A stretch of DNA of 64,000 nucleotides from contig OX439040.1 of NCBI GenBank assembly GCA_949317995.1, forward strand, positions 77,721,972 through 77,785,971, in the 5' to 3' direction. The notes under the pieces are model-generated. The model ran no database searches and had not been told where the DNA came from. It saw nothing but the letters and a program-made list of their open reading frames with translations. This DNA comes from Acholoe squamosa (taxonomy: Eukaryota; Annelida; Polychaeta; Phyllodocida; Polynoidae). The stretch's first letter is position 1. Each line of letters opens with the position of its first letter. A program made the translations under genes and the position numbers. This document shows, piece by piece, positions 1 to 11,355 of the stretch.

Positions 1-240
1 AAGGGGGCAGACTCTTTCCGCAAGGTTAAGAAATGGCTGATGTGTAAAAAGAAAAGAAAAACCCTTTTGCCATCGTGGCTCGATTCCCTTCTGTCTCTCC
101 CTGTCCCTCGATTTTCCGTTTGGTGTAGCTCGTTCATTACCGCGCTTTCCAGTTATAACTATATTTTTTACCTTTCTGTGCAAATCTCCCCACCCATCTA
201 TAACCCCACCATATATATACCCCTTTGTAATTATCCTAGA

Positions 241-424
241 GTGCCGACCCATTGGAGCAAAACATTGGAGCATCATGCCATCCCTCAAGAAGTGTATCGA
301 CCCTGTAGGGTCGTCATGATGCATGAATGCAGCCCTGGTGAGTTACTAACCAGGGCTGCATTCATGCATCATGACGACCAAAGGGCATGATGCAAAACTT
401 CATCAGCAGCCCTCAAAGGGTTAA
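241..424. mobile_element. Fam-A TTAA-flanked MITE copy (linker, P2 hairpin, right end)
   Basis: A linker (GTGTATCGACCCTGTAGGG) is followed by a perfect 31-bp hairpin, arms 309-339 and 349-379, with a 9-nt loop. It ends in a right terminal arm closing CAAAGGGTTAA. The left terminal arm is missing. Family identity is sure by comparison with about 60 other copies in the window; transposon class is inferred. Confidence 0.8.
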
Positions 425-1014
425 ATCACTGTGCCGCCGTTACTCTAGAGGTGTGGAGCTGCTCAAGTCGTCACACGTACGTGGTTAAATTTAGCTACAC
501 GAGAAAACGAGCTCAGCTAGATATAGCACCGCCAACCAAGTGTCATCATGGACCGCCTTCCATGGTAGGCTGAAAGGAAAGAAAGAGAAATGGGGAAAAT
601 GAAGAAAATGAAAGATAGAGACTAAAACAGTGCTTAATATCATTAGATATATACTCCATCGGACGGACCAAATAATTACATAGACCATGGGCCCAGAGGT
701 ATTTGAATGCCAATTGTGCACATTAAATCTAGCAATGTGCTTTTGGTTGCTGCCTATCCAAGGACACCAAGTCACATCGGTAGACATCTGTGTTGCCCAG
801 TATTGTTTTAGAAAGTTACCAGATTTGTTTGAATATCGGAAATATGATAGGAAAAGTATTGGCATAAATTAGAATTCCCAAAACGTAGCAGCATCATACA
901 GAGGGGTCTCTAGGTCAGTTTGGATATGTCCTCATAGGAGTGATAATTATTAGTATACTATACAAGGAGAGGTAGAATCTTTCCAAAGTCTCCCAAAGTG
1001 ATTTGGGTTCCCTG
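425..1014. other. Unassigned sequence
   Basis: No repeat family, gene or RNA is recognised. Short overlapping ORFs occur on both strands at 491-872, but neither has codon bias or a recognisable domain. Confidence 0.5.
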
Positions 1015-1216
1015 GGTAAAAAAAACTATTAAATCTACAGGGTCCTCATAAAACTGAACGGTGGACCACCGCAATTGTATTGCAGTGAACCAATATTGTT
1101 TTTACATGAAGCCCCAGGGTGGCAGTATGGTGGTGCAAGGAATCTGAAAGTAATGATGGATTTCTGACAACTTTAGGTTAAGGAACGCCCTGTTATTTCG
1201 ACAACACTTTTTTTAC
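1015..1216 (-). mobile_element. Fam-E MITE copy
   Basis: Minus-strand copy of a roughly 210-bp repeat seen seven times here. Diagnostic internal motif GAAGCCCCAGGGTGGCAG. One end reads AAAAACTATTAAATCTAC, and the other TTATTTCGACAACACTTTT. No coding capacity. Confidence 0.7.
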
Positions 1217-1282
1217 TATGTATGTGGCAATTCCCAAAAGCATTGTTAAGTCCACTGCACAGGATTGAAACTCAAACGCCTA

Positions 1283-1565
1283 AGGGAGTGGTTATTATTT
1301 ATCAACAGGGGGGGTGGTGGGTTTGAGGGGGGGGCGTAAAATTTTCAGACCCCTCCCGAGGGGGGGGCTTAAAAAGATTTTGGCCCCTCTTGAGGGGGGG
1401 GGCTAAAAAAATTCACCCTCTTTTTAGCAAAAAAGCCTGCGCGCTACTGTAGATCAAAGAGGGGCGCGAAAACTCGCCGCGCCTCCAGTGCTGGGGGGGG
1501 GGCGCAAAAAATTTTGACTGCGAAAACCCACCACCCCCCCTGTTGATAAATAATGACCACTCCCT
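1283..1565. mobile_element. Fam-K G-rich MITE, PIF/Harbinger-like
   Basis: Terminal inverted repeats of about 40 bp begin GGGAGTGGTTATTATTTATC and are flanked on both sides by TAA (1281-1283 and 1565-1567), a 3-bp target duplication typical of PIF/Harbinger elements. The inside holds repeated G-runs followed by TTTT-rich spacers. A second, truncated copy lies at 47679-47945. Class is inferred from the TAA duplication only. Confidence 0.65.
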
Positions 1566-2108
1566 AATAAGCTCAAGGACTAATATAGAGAACTGCCTGA
1601 CGACAGTTAACATTTTTATATACTACTGACAGGTAGCTAAGGGGTGCAAGGGGCTCCTCAGATATGGGACAGATATGGGGTACTCAAAACCTTACACTGG
1701 GGGCCAAGAAGGGGGGGGGGGCTGTCTATATCTCTGCCCCCCCCCCTCTCTTGTGTCCCCATTATTTAGTTATTGTCTGCTATATGAACAGGTGAACTTT
1801 AAGCCCCAAATAGCTCAGCGGTCAAGATAAGGGCTATCTACCCTGTGAAAAAAGTGGAGTAGCTCAGTCCCGCGATGCTGATCTATGACAAGTGCTTGAA
1901 GAGAGGGAGAGGGGGTGGCTGCTTCGATCTGCTGTCACTATGGGGATAGGGGGGCGGGGTTGAAGAAGGAGGGGGAGGCAGGTGGATTGGCGGGAGGGGG
2001 GAGTGGCTAGCCGCCCACGCGTCCCCTGTGCGCTATTTCAGTGGCATGGACGTAGGACAGCGATCTGTAACAATCACTTAATATGCTAGTACCGGGTTTA
2101 GACAAGGC
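1566..2108. other. Unassigned, with homopolymeric G and C runs
   Basis: Holds a G10 run followed about 20 bp later by a C11 run (about 1709-1747), and a G-rich stretch at 1904-2008. Nothing gene-like is visible. Confidence 0.5.
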
Positions 2109-2264
2109 CCTCGTTTATCAACAATTATTAGCGATTATTAATGCCACCTGGGGCCCTCAGGGTTTTATGGGAAGTGAATTTTGTTTCAGAGTTCAAGCAG
2201 ACCACGCCAGTTTGCCGTCTGTATGTGTGGAAAGTACAACTAACGTTATTGATAAACATCACAG
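2109..2264. mobile_element. Possible short MITE
   Basis: Imperfect inverted ends CGTTTATCAACAATTATTAG (2109 on) and the complement of TAACGTTATTGATAAACAT enclose about 155 bp. Only one copy is seen, so this is a weak call. Confidence 0.25.
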
Positions 2265-2380
2265 TTGTACACATCTGTAGATATTGAGCTTCCTTTCTGT
2301 ACGCAGAGCGGTCCATGGAGACCAGACCTGCCCCGGTACAGGAACCGGAAACAAGGTCAATGGGAAGACCCTACTAGTCT

Positions 2381-2790
2381 GCTCTGTAAAGGTCGTATCT
2401 CATAGGGCTTTCATAAGGCCCTGCTGCTTAGCTCTGTATGGGTCCCATAGGGCTTTAATAAGGCCCTGCTTGTTAGCTCTGTAAGGGCCCCATAGGGCTT
2501 TCATAAGGCCCTGCTGCTTAGCTCTGTATGGGTCCCATAGGGATTTAATAAGGCGCTAGTGGTTAGCTCTGTAAGGGCCACATAGGGCTTTAATAAGACC
2601 CTGCTTGTTAGCTCTGTAAGGGCCCCATAGGGCTTTAATAACAGCCTGATTGTTAGCTATGTAAGGGCTCTATATGACTTTGATAAGACACTGTTTATTA
2701 GCCCTGTAAGGGCCGCAAATGGCTTTAATAAGACCCTGCTTGAAGGCTCTGTATGGGTCCCATATCGACTTGATAAGATAAAGCTTGTTG
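2381..2790. repeat. 45-bp tandem repeat, 9 copies
   Basis: Unit starts GCTCTGTAAGGGCCCCATAG and continues GGCTTTAATAAGGCCCTGC. Unit starts are at 2381, 2431, 2476, 2521, 2566, 2611, 2656, 2701 and 2746. The first interval carries a 5-bp insertion; the rest are exactly 45 bp. Divergence rises toward the right end. Confidence 0.9.
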
Positions 2791-2950
2791 ACATTGCTTG
2801 TAAGCTCTGAATGCTGAGTGAGTGAAGGAGTAAATTAGAGCCAGTTAGCTAGTGGGTGAGTAAGTGAATGGGTGAGTGTATGTGTAAATGATTGGATGGA
2901 TGGGTGAGTGTGGGAATTAGACTCAACCCAGGTTAGATGGGTAAGTGAGT
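2791..2950. repeat. GTGAGT-rich simple sequence
   Basis: Low-complexity DNA made of degenerate GTGAGTGAA / GGATGGATGGGTGAGTG units, about 2813-2912. Confidence 0.6.
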
Positions 2951-3133
2951 CAGCATGTCATTGAGTCAACGGGAGAAGTTAGGAGTATTCAAGGCAGGGG
3001 GTTGTCTAGTGAATAGCACCAGACCGTCCCTGTGCCTCCTCATACTGTCATTAGCCCTAGGTCCTTACAGCTCAGCATTCTGGAAACCTCCTGTCTATTG
3101 TCACCCCACCCACTCAGGCCCTCACAACCCCTC

Positions 3134-3361
3134 AACCCTTGAAGGGCCGCTGATGCATTAATGCAACATGCCCATTGGTCGTCATGATGCATGAAGTTAC
3201 TCGCTAGGGCTACATTTATGTCTCATGCCGACCATATGGCATTGATACAGTCCCGGAGGATTGGCATGATGCACCAATGAAGTGCTGGTACGCAGCCTTC
3301 ATTGGTGCATCATGATGACCAATGGGCATGATGCATCGATGCATCAGCGACCCTTGAAGGG
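3134..3361. mobile_element. Fam-A MITE copy, both ends
   Basis: Left arm AACCCTTGAAGGGCCGCTG, a collapsed P2 cassette, linker with CAGTCCCGGAGGATTGGC, a P1 cassette whose tip is altered, then right arm CATCAGCGACCCTTGAAGGG. Confidence 0.85.
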
Positions 3362-4114
3362 CTACTTCCCTCATTCTGTTAGGGCAACGTGACTAGTAGA
3401 GAGGGCAAAAACTCTGTTCTACTAACCATGATGGTTGCCTAATGTTCAATGGATGGTTCCTACTCAGCTTGTTCCAGAGAATCTGCTTGGGGCCATTCTG
3501 GATTTTGCATATTAAGGCCCCTAATTTGCATATTTAATTTGATAGACGAAATTACCTGATTAAGCCTGAGAATGATGCAACTCATGACTACAGTTATTCT
3601 AAAATGGCTAGTTTTCAAAGAAATAAGTTCTAGCAATAAGATTTTACCCTTTTGGAAATATTCAGTTTAGCCTAATTAGCATAATTTATGCAAAACGATA
3701 ATAATTTGAGTATTTTCACTTTTATTCTTGTAATTTCTGAAAAAAATATGAAGATTTAGGATTAAATCAATGAAACTTGGTAGACCCATGCTTAATAACA
3801 AAGAGAATCGTGTGAAACCTGGGCCCTTTCAGTACAGTACCTTAATCCAATATGGCTGCCATGTTTCTGTATGGCTACCATCAAAGTCTTCAAAAGGCTG
3901 TATCTTTGCTTCTAGTTTGCTTACAAACACAAATGTAAATGCTAGGAGTACTATTTTGGGGTCATAATATTTAATGTGATTATTTTTTAGATGTTCTGTG
4001 ACAGCCATCTTGGATTTAGAATGATTTTTCTTTCAAAAGCCTTAAAAAATCCAGATTCCCCCCTTGAAATCTAACAGCATTATTCCTGATAGCAGCCTGA
4101 CAGTTTGGTGTATT

Positions 4115-6570
4115 ATTTGGGCCAATTGGGGAAAACGCGCTTCCAGGGGGGATTTTTAGAACACATTATACCTTTAGATCTTCTCCTCAGGGATGCCATG
4201 TTATAAATAGCAGGCAGGGACACAACACTTATCTGCTTATTCTTGTCTATCTTGATATCAAATCTTAAATATCAAAAACTTAATGATCCCTCATTGATGT
4301 CAAAAGACTGTCACTTTTCCTTCATTACATCTGGATGTTAGGGGGTGTTTCTAGACCGTGACTCAAACTGTTTGCTTATACACTGTATTATGACGTACCA
4401 TTTTATTATTCCAATAATCTTAACATATGATTGTATAAATGCATGAAAATATGAGGCATTAATACACTGAATGTCCACATGAGCATCCACGGTCCACTGA
4501 ACACCAGCTATATCAAATATACATAAGTTATAAGACCAAAGGACCGACCTCATGGTTCACTGACCACATAACAAAGGTATATATGATTATTTAATGGTCA
4601 AAGCTACCGACCTAATGGTTCACTGAACACAAACAATAGTGTATATAATGTTTTAAAGTCAATGCAACCGACTGTGATGGGTGGCTGAGCACCGCTGACG
4701 GCGTCACGGGTGTCTGAGCACCAAAGACTGAACAATAGGTTACATAAGTAACGACATAAACTTCCGGTCGGTCTAGCGTCAGTCACTCTAGCGCCGCTCC
4801 AGAGCAACCCAGGTCAAATATGAAAGCAGTTATGTAACTGCCATAATAAGACGGTCAAAATGAGCCCAAGATCAAGGCCCAACTCTCATTATTAAGGAAG
4901 TTATGCAACCAAGACTGTTTCAACCTCCGAATGCGCCAAAGACAAACCGGCGCAAGTTATGCGCCTGGAAAGTGGGGAGTGGAAATTTGACATATTCAAC
5001 TCCGTGCATGCACAATATGGAGGCTATAGACGCAGAAACAGCAGAGTTATGAGGGTCTGAACATGCCAAATTACCTGCATATTAAAATTTGTATTGCTGA
5101 TACATAAAATGTTCTGCCTAAGCTGAATAAAACAAGTGATAACTGGAATAGCACCAATAAGAGCTTGATATTCTTACTCTCTATATACCACTAGTCATAT
5201 GATATTTCTCATATGACAACTTGATCATGCACAATTACTAGTATGACAGTATGCTCTTTCACTTTCTCTCTCTTGTTTCATGTAAACACAATGTATGAAT
5301 ATGAAGATAGCAAGTAATGTAAGTACTTTTTTTCATCTCGATATGAGATACAACACACCACTTGTCCACTTATTTTTGGATGTCTTAATTATACACCGTA
5401 TTCTGTTTCACTTTCTCTCTCTAGTTATATGTGAACATGATAAATAGAATAGTCAAGTATTACTCAAAGTAATCAAATTATTGCCATCCTAGGTTTGACC
5501 GAAATGGCTAGGCACAAGAAACTGCAGACTTCAGACATGCTCTTCGTTGCTGGCCACTCTCTCCCTGCCTCCACCTTGGATGGATAAGTGACCCCACCCC
5601 CCTCTCTAACTGTGTGCCCAAGGAACATCACTCTTCACAATTAGAAGGTTTCACCTTTAGCCCTGCTGCAATTAGTTGATATAGGACCTAAGCCCATCGA
5701 TTTAGCCATGCTTGTTGCTAAGCAAATAATGACCATGGCATTAGGGGAATAACAGAGATGAATTTCCCAGACTTGAGTTCGTGGGAGTAGTAGGAGGGCA
5801 GCAGAAGCTGCCTCAGAGGTGATTTAATGCAGGGTCATTACCAATGGCTAAAGCTTGCTTTCCCATGTTTATGCATATCTTAGGATTCAGGAAAGTGCTG
5901 ATGTACTAATGAAATCATGTCCATTTAATATGAAACTTGCACTTTTTGAAACCCAATTATGGTGCAGTCTGATTGCCATAATCGTTTTTTTTCCCAAGGC
6001 CTGCATGTCGCTTTCAGTATTACATCTGGAGATTCACCCTGTAGAGTGGGAGCTTTGCAATGGGTGTGTGAAGGAGTCGGCTAACATCATTGGGACTTTC
6101 CATGATAGCAATTGATGAACCAGAATTATAAAAGGCAAGTAAAATATCAAGTTGCCTTCTTAATTGTTGGGGTATGTTGGTGGCCTGTATTCATGCGCGC
6201 ATACATGGGCCAACACAATATCTTTCACATTGGGTTTTACCTAATTAGCATAATTTGTGCAAAAACATTTTATATTTGTCCTTCTTTCTTGTACATATGC
6301 ATATTTTTCGTAGAGGGTCCATTATAATCTTGATTATCATGATAAGATGCATTGAATATATCACACACCTTTCGCATATTGGAGAAAAAATGGAAGCAAC
6401 TTATAGATCCAACAGAACAATGACCATAGCTACATATGCGGTGGGTGAGTACATACTTTCACCTGGAGAGTGAGTCTAGTACTAGTTCTAGTTCTCAGGG
6501 ATAATCTCCAGACACAATACAGAAAGCAACATGCAGGCCTTCAGGAATAAACCCATTATGGCAACCAAAG
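4115..6570. other. Interior of Fam-H; mostly unassigned
   Basis: Contains a degenerate tandem repeat (next entry), a 45-bp direct duplication around TTTCACTTTCTCTCTC at about 5254-5302 and 5402-5450, and at 6232-6305 a second copy of an arm segment with CCTAATTAGCATAATTT that is also at 3664-3738. No gene recognised. Confidence 0.5.
4484..4730. repeat. Degenerate ~61-bp tandem repeat, about 4 units
   Basis: ACCGACC.. plus GGTTCACTGAACAC recurs with starts near 4484, 4543, 4606 and 4667, each unit then having an AT-rich part ending before GTCAAAGCT / GTCAATGCA. Confidence 0.5.
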
Positions 6571-7189
6571 TACACATTATTGCACCAAACTGTCAGACTG
6601 CACTGTATTTCTAACGGCTACTATCAGGAAGAATGCAATCATCATTAATTATCCATATCCTTTTAGATTTCATAGGGGAAATCTAGATTTTTAAGGGTTT
6701 TGAGAGAAAAATCATTATAAATCTAAGATGGCAGTCACAGAGCATAAAAAAATGGTTATACCAAATTCTATGACCCCAAAATAGTACTCTAGCATTTTCA
6801 TTTGTGTTTGTAAGTGAACTAGAAGCAAAGATACAGTTTTTTGAAGATATTGATGGTAACCATACAGAAACATGGCAGCCATATTGGATTGAGGTGCTGT
6901 ACTGAAAGGGCCCAAGTTTCACATGATTCTCCTTGTTTTAAACATGGGTCTACCAAGTTTCATTGATTTATTACCATATCTTCATATTTTTTTCAGAATT
7001 TAAAGAATAAAATGGAAAATACTAATGGTAAAATCTTTGCTAGAACTTATTTCTTTGAAAACTTGCCATTTTAAAATAACTGTAGTCATTCTCAGGCTTA
7101 ATCAATAAATTTCGCCTATCTAATTAAATATGCATATTAGGGGCCTTAATATGCAAAATCCAGAATGGCCCCAAGCAGATTTGAATTCT

Positions 7190-7500
7190 TTTCTGATTAT
7201 CTCTTTCTTTATCTGTCTCTGTTTGTTTGTAACTGCCTGTATCTCTCTTTCCCTCTATATCCCTGTCTGCCTCTTTTCTATAACTCTTTCTTATCTGTCT
7301 GTCTCTGGTTCTGTCTGTCTCTCCTCTATCTCACTCTGTCTCCATGTCTCTCTTATCTCTCTCACTACCTCATCTCTCTGTCTCAGTCTGTCGTGCTTCT
7401 TCTCCTTCCTCTTCCTCTCTTTCTGTATGTCTCTGGCTCTGTCTGTCGCACTCTCCTTCCCCTTTATCTTCATTTCCCTCACTCCTCCTTCTCTCTCTCT

Positions 7501-7547
<47 letters not shown>

Positions 7548-7600
7548 ACTCTCCGCTCTCTGTCCCTCCCTCTCTCTCTGCCTGCCGCTAGAGTACCATG
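7190..7600. repeat. Polypyrimidine CT-rich tract with (CT)n core
   Basis: Degenerate TCTGTCTCTCT sequence with a clean (CT)n run at about 7496-7542. Open in several frames on both strands only because of composition. Confidence 0.85.
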
Positions 7601-7840
7601 GCTCTATATTCCTCATTGTCTATCTACTCCTCCCTCCTTAAGTCATGCAATTAACACCTTTACGCCGAATTGACCACAATCAACGTACACTTAAACTCTT
7701 AAGTATCTCGTCCTTTACATTCTATGAATTAGCCGTTGGTCTAGTTTTAGACCAAAGTTTGGTCTATTTTGTCACTGTTTGCATGTAGATCCTAACCCAT
7801 ATTTATAGACATCCTTTAGGTGGCTGAAGGTCATCCATGT

Positions 7841-8008
7841 CTGACTGCATCATGCTTATTGATCGTTATGATGCATAAATGCAGCCATGCATTCATGCAT
7901 CATGTCTAGCCCTGTGTAGCTCTGGCGGGTTACTCACCAGGACTGCCTTCATGCATCATGATGACAATGGGGCATTATACATTAGCATTAATTCATCAGC
8001 GGCCCCTG
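7841..8008. mobile_element. Fam-A MITE copy
   Basis: Left arm without its CCCTTTAA terminus, a shortened hairpin around AAATGCAGCCATGCATTCATG, a second P2-type hairpin, then right arm ending TCATCAGCGGCCCC. Confidence 0.75.
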
Positions 8009-8145
8009 TTTATAAGCAAGACATCTACATAACAATAATGTGATTCTATTTGAGGCCTCCTGTCCATTTTCTGTGTCTGTGGACCGGAGATTTGAATCAT
8101 AGCCCTAATGCAGGTATGAATCTGTAGGCTTTACAACACCCAGAC

Positions 8146-8199
8146 TCCTAACTTAGGGTCGGTGATCACCATGACGACCAATCGGCATGATGCACTCCT
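8146..8199. mobile_element. Fam-A right-end fragment
   Basis: CATGACGACCAATCGGCATG followed by ATGCACTCCT, cut off where the adjoining Fam-B element begins. Confidence 0.65.
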
Positions 8200-8451
8200 T
8201 ACTTAGAAAATATTCTTACTCACATGAGTCTAGACCCAGACTCAGGCAATGTCGCCAAAATGAGTATTGTTTGAGACTCAGCCTGATCCTTGAATGATAC
8301 TCAGGCAGATCCTGAGGCTGATCCTGGGATGATACTATTGCTTTGCCTGAGTATCATCCAAGGACCAGGCTGAGTCTCAAACAGTACTCATTTTGGCGAC
8401 ATTGCCTGAGTCTGGGTCTAGACTCATGTGAGTAAGAATATTTTCTCTGTG
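8200..8451. mobile_element. Fam-B foldback element, full length
   Basis: Near-perfect 252-bp palindrome. Arms start at 8206 AGAAAATATTCTTACTCAC and mirror at 8422-8445, with inner motifs CAGGCAATGTCGCCAAAATG and its complement. The centre carries GATACTCAGGCAGATCCTGA. Two further copies lie at 13512-13664 and 51156-51373. The sequence on either side is Fam-A, so it sits within or between A copies. Confidence 0.85.
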
Positions 8452-8650
8452 CTTTTATGCTGCTGATGCATCAATGCATCACGCCAATTGGTTTCCATGA
8501 TGGGTGAGTGCAGCCCTGGATAACCTAGATGCATCATGCCGACCCTGTGGTTGATACCCTCTGGAAGGGTCGGCATACGATGTACCAACCCAATGAAGTG
8601 TTGCCAAGCAATCTCGCCAGTACTTCTTGCCAATGATGTGCATCATTTGC
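8452..8650. mobile_element. Fam-A MITE copy, degenerate
   Basis: Left arm CTGCTGATGCATCAATGCAT, degraded P2, linker with CCGACCCTGTGG / GGAAGGGTCGGCAT, degraded P1 (CCAATGAAGTGTTGCC). Confidence 0.7.
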
Positions 8651-8688
8651 TGTCACTCTGCCTGTGGATAGTGCCCTATGGTTCTATA

Positions 8689-8912
8689 TACCGTAAAACC
8701 TCCCTCAGAGGGCCACCAAATTTGGGATCTAAGCCCAAATTCGGCTTATAGTATTTACATAAGTTGGGGGTTCGGCTTATGAGGGAGGTTTTAAATCAAT
8801 TGAATTAATGTTTAACTACATTTAAATTGTACAACGTTCGGCTTCTAAATTCTGCTGAATTTAGGGGGTCAGCTTCTGAGGTTGGTCGGCTTCTGAGGGA
8901 GGTTTTACGGTA
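8689..8912. mobile_element. Fam-C hairpin MITE
   Basis: Perfect 21-bp terminal inverted repeats, 8689-8709 (TACCGTAAAACCTCCCTCAG..) and 8892-8912. The inside repeats TTCGGCTTATA / GGTCGGCTTCTGAGG. The TACCGTAA end is shared with Fam-D and resembles the widespread animal hairpin MITEs of the TACCGTA.. / TATAAGCCGC type (from memory). Confidence 0.8.
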
Positions 8913-9046
8913 CATTTTTTCTCCCTCCTTCTATTAACCTTGATCCATTTTAGACCCTCAATTGGTATAATTTATCATCCTTCGCTACTAGATAATGAAT
9001 TGTATGTGCTATATAGTATACCATCCGTGACGTCCTTTAAACTTTT

Positions 9047-9350
9047 CAAGGCCAACATTGCATCATACAGATTGGTAGCCATGATGCATAAATGCAGCCA
9101 TGCAGCCATGCATCATGGCGACCACATGGGGACTGAGGCATCACGAGTAGGAACGATGGAACGATGTACCAATGAAATGATGGTGATCAAACTAGCCTTG
9201 ACTTCATTGTGCATTATCCGACATTCTAAGAAGTGGATCAGTCCCCTTGGATCGGCTTGATGCATGGATGTAGGTCTGGTGAGTTACTCGCCAGCATATG
9301 ATTGGTGCATCATGTCTAACGTGTATGATGCACTCCTGTATCAGCGTCCT
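9047..9350. mobile_element. Fam-A MITE copy, compound and degenerate
   Basis: Contains a shortened P2 (AAATGCAGCCATGCAGCCATG), an eroded P1, a P2 fragment GGTCTGGTGAGTTACTCGCC and a right arm GATGCACTCCTGTATCAGCG. Confidence 0.7.
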
Positions 9351-10140
9351 TACAGACTAAGTCAGGCTCCCTCTAGACTTCCCAACACCGCTGCCCTCCC
9401 CACGTCTGCCTGCTGTCCATTCATGCCTTTCACTGGGCGGTCTTTCCCAGACCACGTGGTCCACCCAGCGTCCCCCATCAGCCAATCAGATTAGAGCTAG
9501 AGGAGCCTCACACAGGAGCAGTGATCCAACTGTACTGGAGGAAGTCCTTGGTCTTCCTGATTTCTCCTGGTAACGGCGTCCGATCAGCGTTCCCTTACCA
9601 GCGTCTGTCACCCCCCTAGTGGTCAAACTTTGAGAATCTGGTTGTAGGGCTCAGGGAAGTCAAAGCCAAACTATACCTGGCCATTATTACCCCGAGGAGC
9701 ACTTCTCCTCCCCTCCCCTCCCTCCATTCTCCCCCATCCGCTCCCTCTATCAGTAATGCCCCATCCCCCACACCTGTCCAGTCGTCACGTCAGAGATAAG
9801 GACAATGCTGATTGGCCAGTGAGAGCTGGATAATCATGAATTCTGAATAATTGAGATAATAGTGTGTTGTGTATGTGATCTATGTGTGTGGTGGGAGGGG
9901 GGGGGCAGGTTGTGGGCGGGGCCTGACTTTTCAGTGCTCGACAGGAGGTAGTGGATAATGACGGTAGAGCCCGGCTACAATACATGCATACTGCTGAGGC
10001 CGATACCATGTGTACTAGTTAGCTACAGGCCGGTATTCCGCAGCCTTGGGCAGTTTTATGACAGCTGATCAAATGTGAGTTGAGGCTTTATTCAAATGTT
10101 CCAGAGCCTTGGTCACGGTGCACACCTCACCTTTCCCAAC
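9351..10140. other. Unassigned, moderately GC-rich, repeat-poor
   Basis: One of the few stretches without a recognised repeat. A CCAATCAG box is at about 9482 and ATTGGCC near 9811. C-rich 9705-9745 and G-run 9895-9906. Could be gene-flanking DNA, but no exon is recognised. Confidence 0.35.
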
Positions 10141-10600
10141 GTTGGTACTCTGACTGTGTGAGTCTGTGTGACTCTGTGTGATTCTCTACGGCTCCCTCTG
10201 ACTCTGGACTATGACTTGTCCTGACTCTGGCTATGCTATAGTGACTCTGCATGACTGGTCCTGACTCTGGCTATGCTATAGTGACTCTGTCTGACTTGTC
10301 CTAATTCTGGCTATGCTATAGTGACTCTGCATGACTTGTCCTGACTCTGGCTATGCTATAGTGACTCTGTGACTGTGTGACTTGTCTTGTCTCTGTCTAT
10401 GCATGACTCTGCCTGTGCCATAGTGACTCTGCGACTCTATATATGTCTTTGTGTTACTCTGTACTCTGTGCCATAGTGACAGAACTCTGTATGATTCTGT
10501 GTTTTTGTGTACTTCTGCGTAACTCTATGTAATCATCTGTGGCTCAGTGTGACTCTTTGTAATTCTCTAGCTTTGTGTTACTGTATGACTCTGACTGGGT
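10141..10600. repeat. GACTCTG-rich DNA with 40-bp tandem repeat x4
   Basis: Four 40-bp units start at 10221, 10261, 10301 and 10341: CTGACTCTGGCTATGCTATA followed by GTGACTCTGCATGACTTGTC. They sit in a wider region of degenerate GTGACTCTGT words. Confidence 0.85.
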
Positions 10601-10610
10601 GATAGGGGTC

Positions 10611-10803
10611 TTGAAATTAACCTTAAACACTAAAAGTTGTATCTCAAAAAAGTGTGTATCTCAAATAAAAGCCGGGTGTATAGGGGTCTTAGCTGTAAGC
10701 ACTAAAAGCAATATTGAGGGACGCACCTTTCTTGTATGAGCACTGGGGGTACAGTGGGAATAAAATCTATGAGTGTCCGGGTACGTATACGAGCCACTAC
10801 GGT
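10611..10803 (+). mobile_element. Fam-D MITE copy, degenerate
   Basis: Matches the better copy at 25366-25562: GTATCTCAAATAAAAGCCGG, GGGGTACAGTGGGAAT, and right end ACGAGCCACTACGGTCTA. Confidence 0.6.
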
Positions 10804-11132
10804 CTATGTGACTCTGCATCTCAGTGACTCTGTGCATCTCTTTGAACCTGTGATTCTGTTCCTCTGTCCATTGGTCCTAAAACGCTGGTCTCCTTGCTCT
10901 GTTGCAGACAGATTGAGAGCTTTCTAATATTTGGATGGACTCACTGGCCAAATGTACATATAGAAGACAGAACCATCAGCAGCAGTAACAGTAACAGCAG
11001 CAGCAGTAGTATTAACACTGAGCCTTAACCACCACAACAATTAACTCCTCCCACCACCACCTGGAGAACCACCTGGAGCTGCAGCTTGAGGCCTATCAGC
11101 CATAGCCCATAGCAGCAAGCATAGGCTTGTAA
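10804..11132. other. Unassigned; short CAG-rich patch
   Basis: Imperfect CAG/TAACAG repeats at 10976-11012; otherwise nothing recognised. Confidence 0.45.
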
Positions 11133-11355
11133 CACTGTAAAAAATGTCGTAAAAAGGGTGAATTTACTGGTCCTCAAGTCGCCAGAGATAAATTGTTATT
11201 TTCACAGAGATTCCTTGTATGTACCACCGTACTGCCACCTGGGGCTTCTTGTGAAAACTACACTGATTCACTGCAATATGGTTTTTACGGTGGTTCGCTG
11301 TTCAGTTTTTAATATGAGGATTCCGGGTAGATTCACCGGTTATTTTTCGAAGTGT
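11133..11355 (+). mobile_element. Fam-E MITE, plus-strand reference copy
   Basis: Starts CACTGTAAAAAATGTCG and ends TTATTTTTCGAAGTG, with TA following. Diagnostic middle ACTGCCACCTGGGGCTTCTT and GTGAAAACTACACTGATTC. About 223 bp, non-coding. Confidence 0.8.

Larger units (their letters stand above)
3479..7182. mobile_element. Fam-H large inverted-repeat (foldback-like) structure, 3.7 kb
   Basis: Two roughly 620-bp arms lie in inverted orientation: 3481-4110 and 6575-7180. Both outer ends carry ATCTGCTTGGGGCCATTCTG (or its complement), and the inner ends meet near TGACAGTTTGGTG. The arms match at about 80-85% by eye, with indels. The 2.4-kb interior has no long ORF. Either a foldback transposon or two insertions of one repeat in opposite orientation. 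Confidence 0.6.

Noticed and set aside
7130-7673. Long Ser/Leu-rich frames
   Set aside because: Produced by the CT-rich tract in three frames at once; no coding signal.
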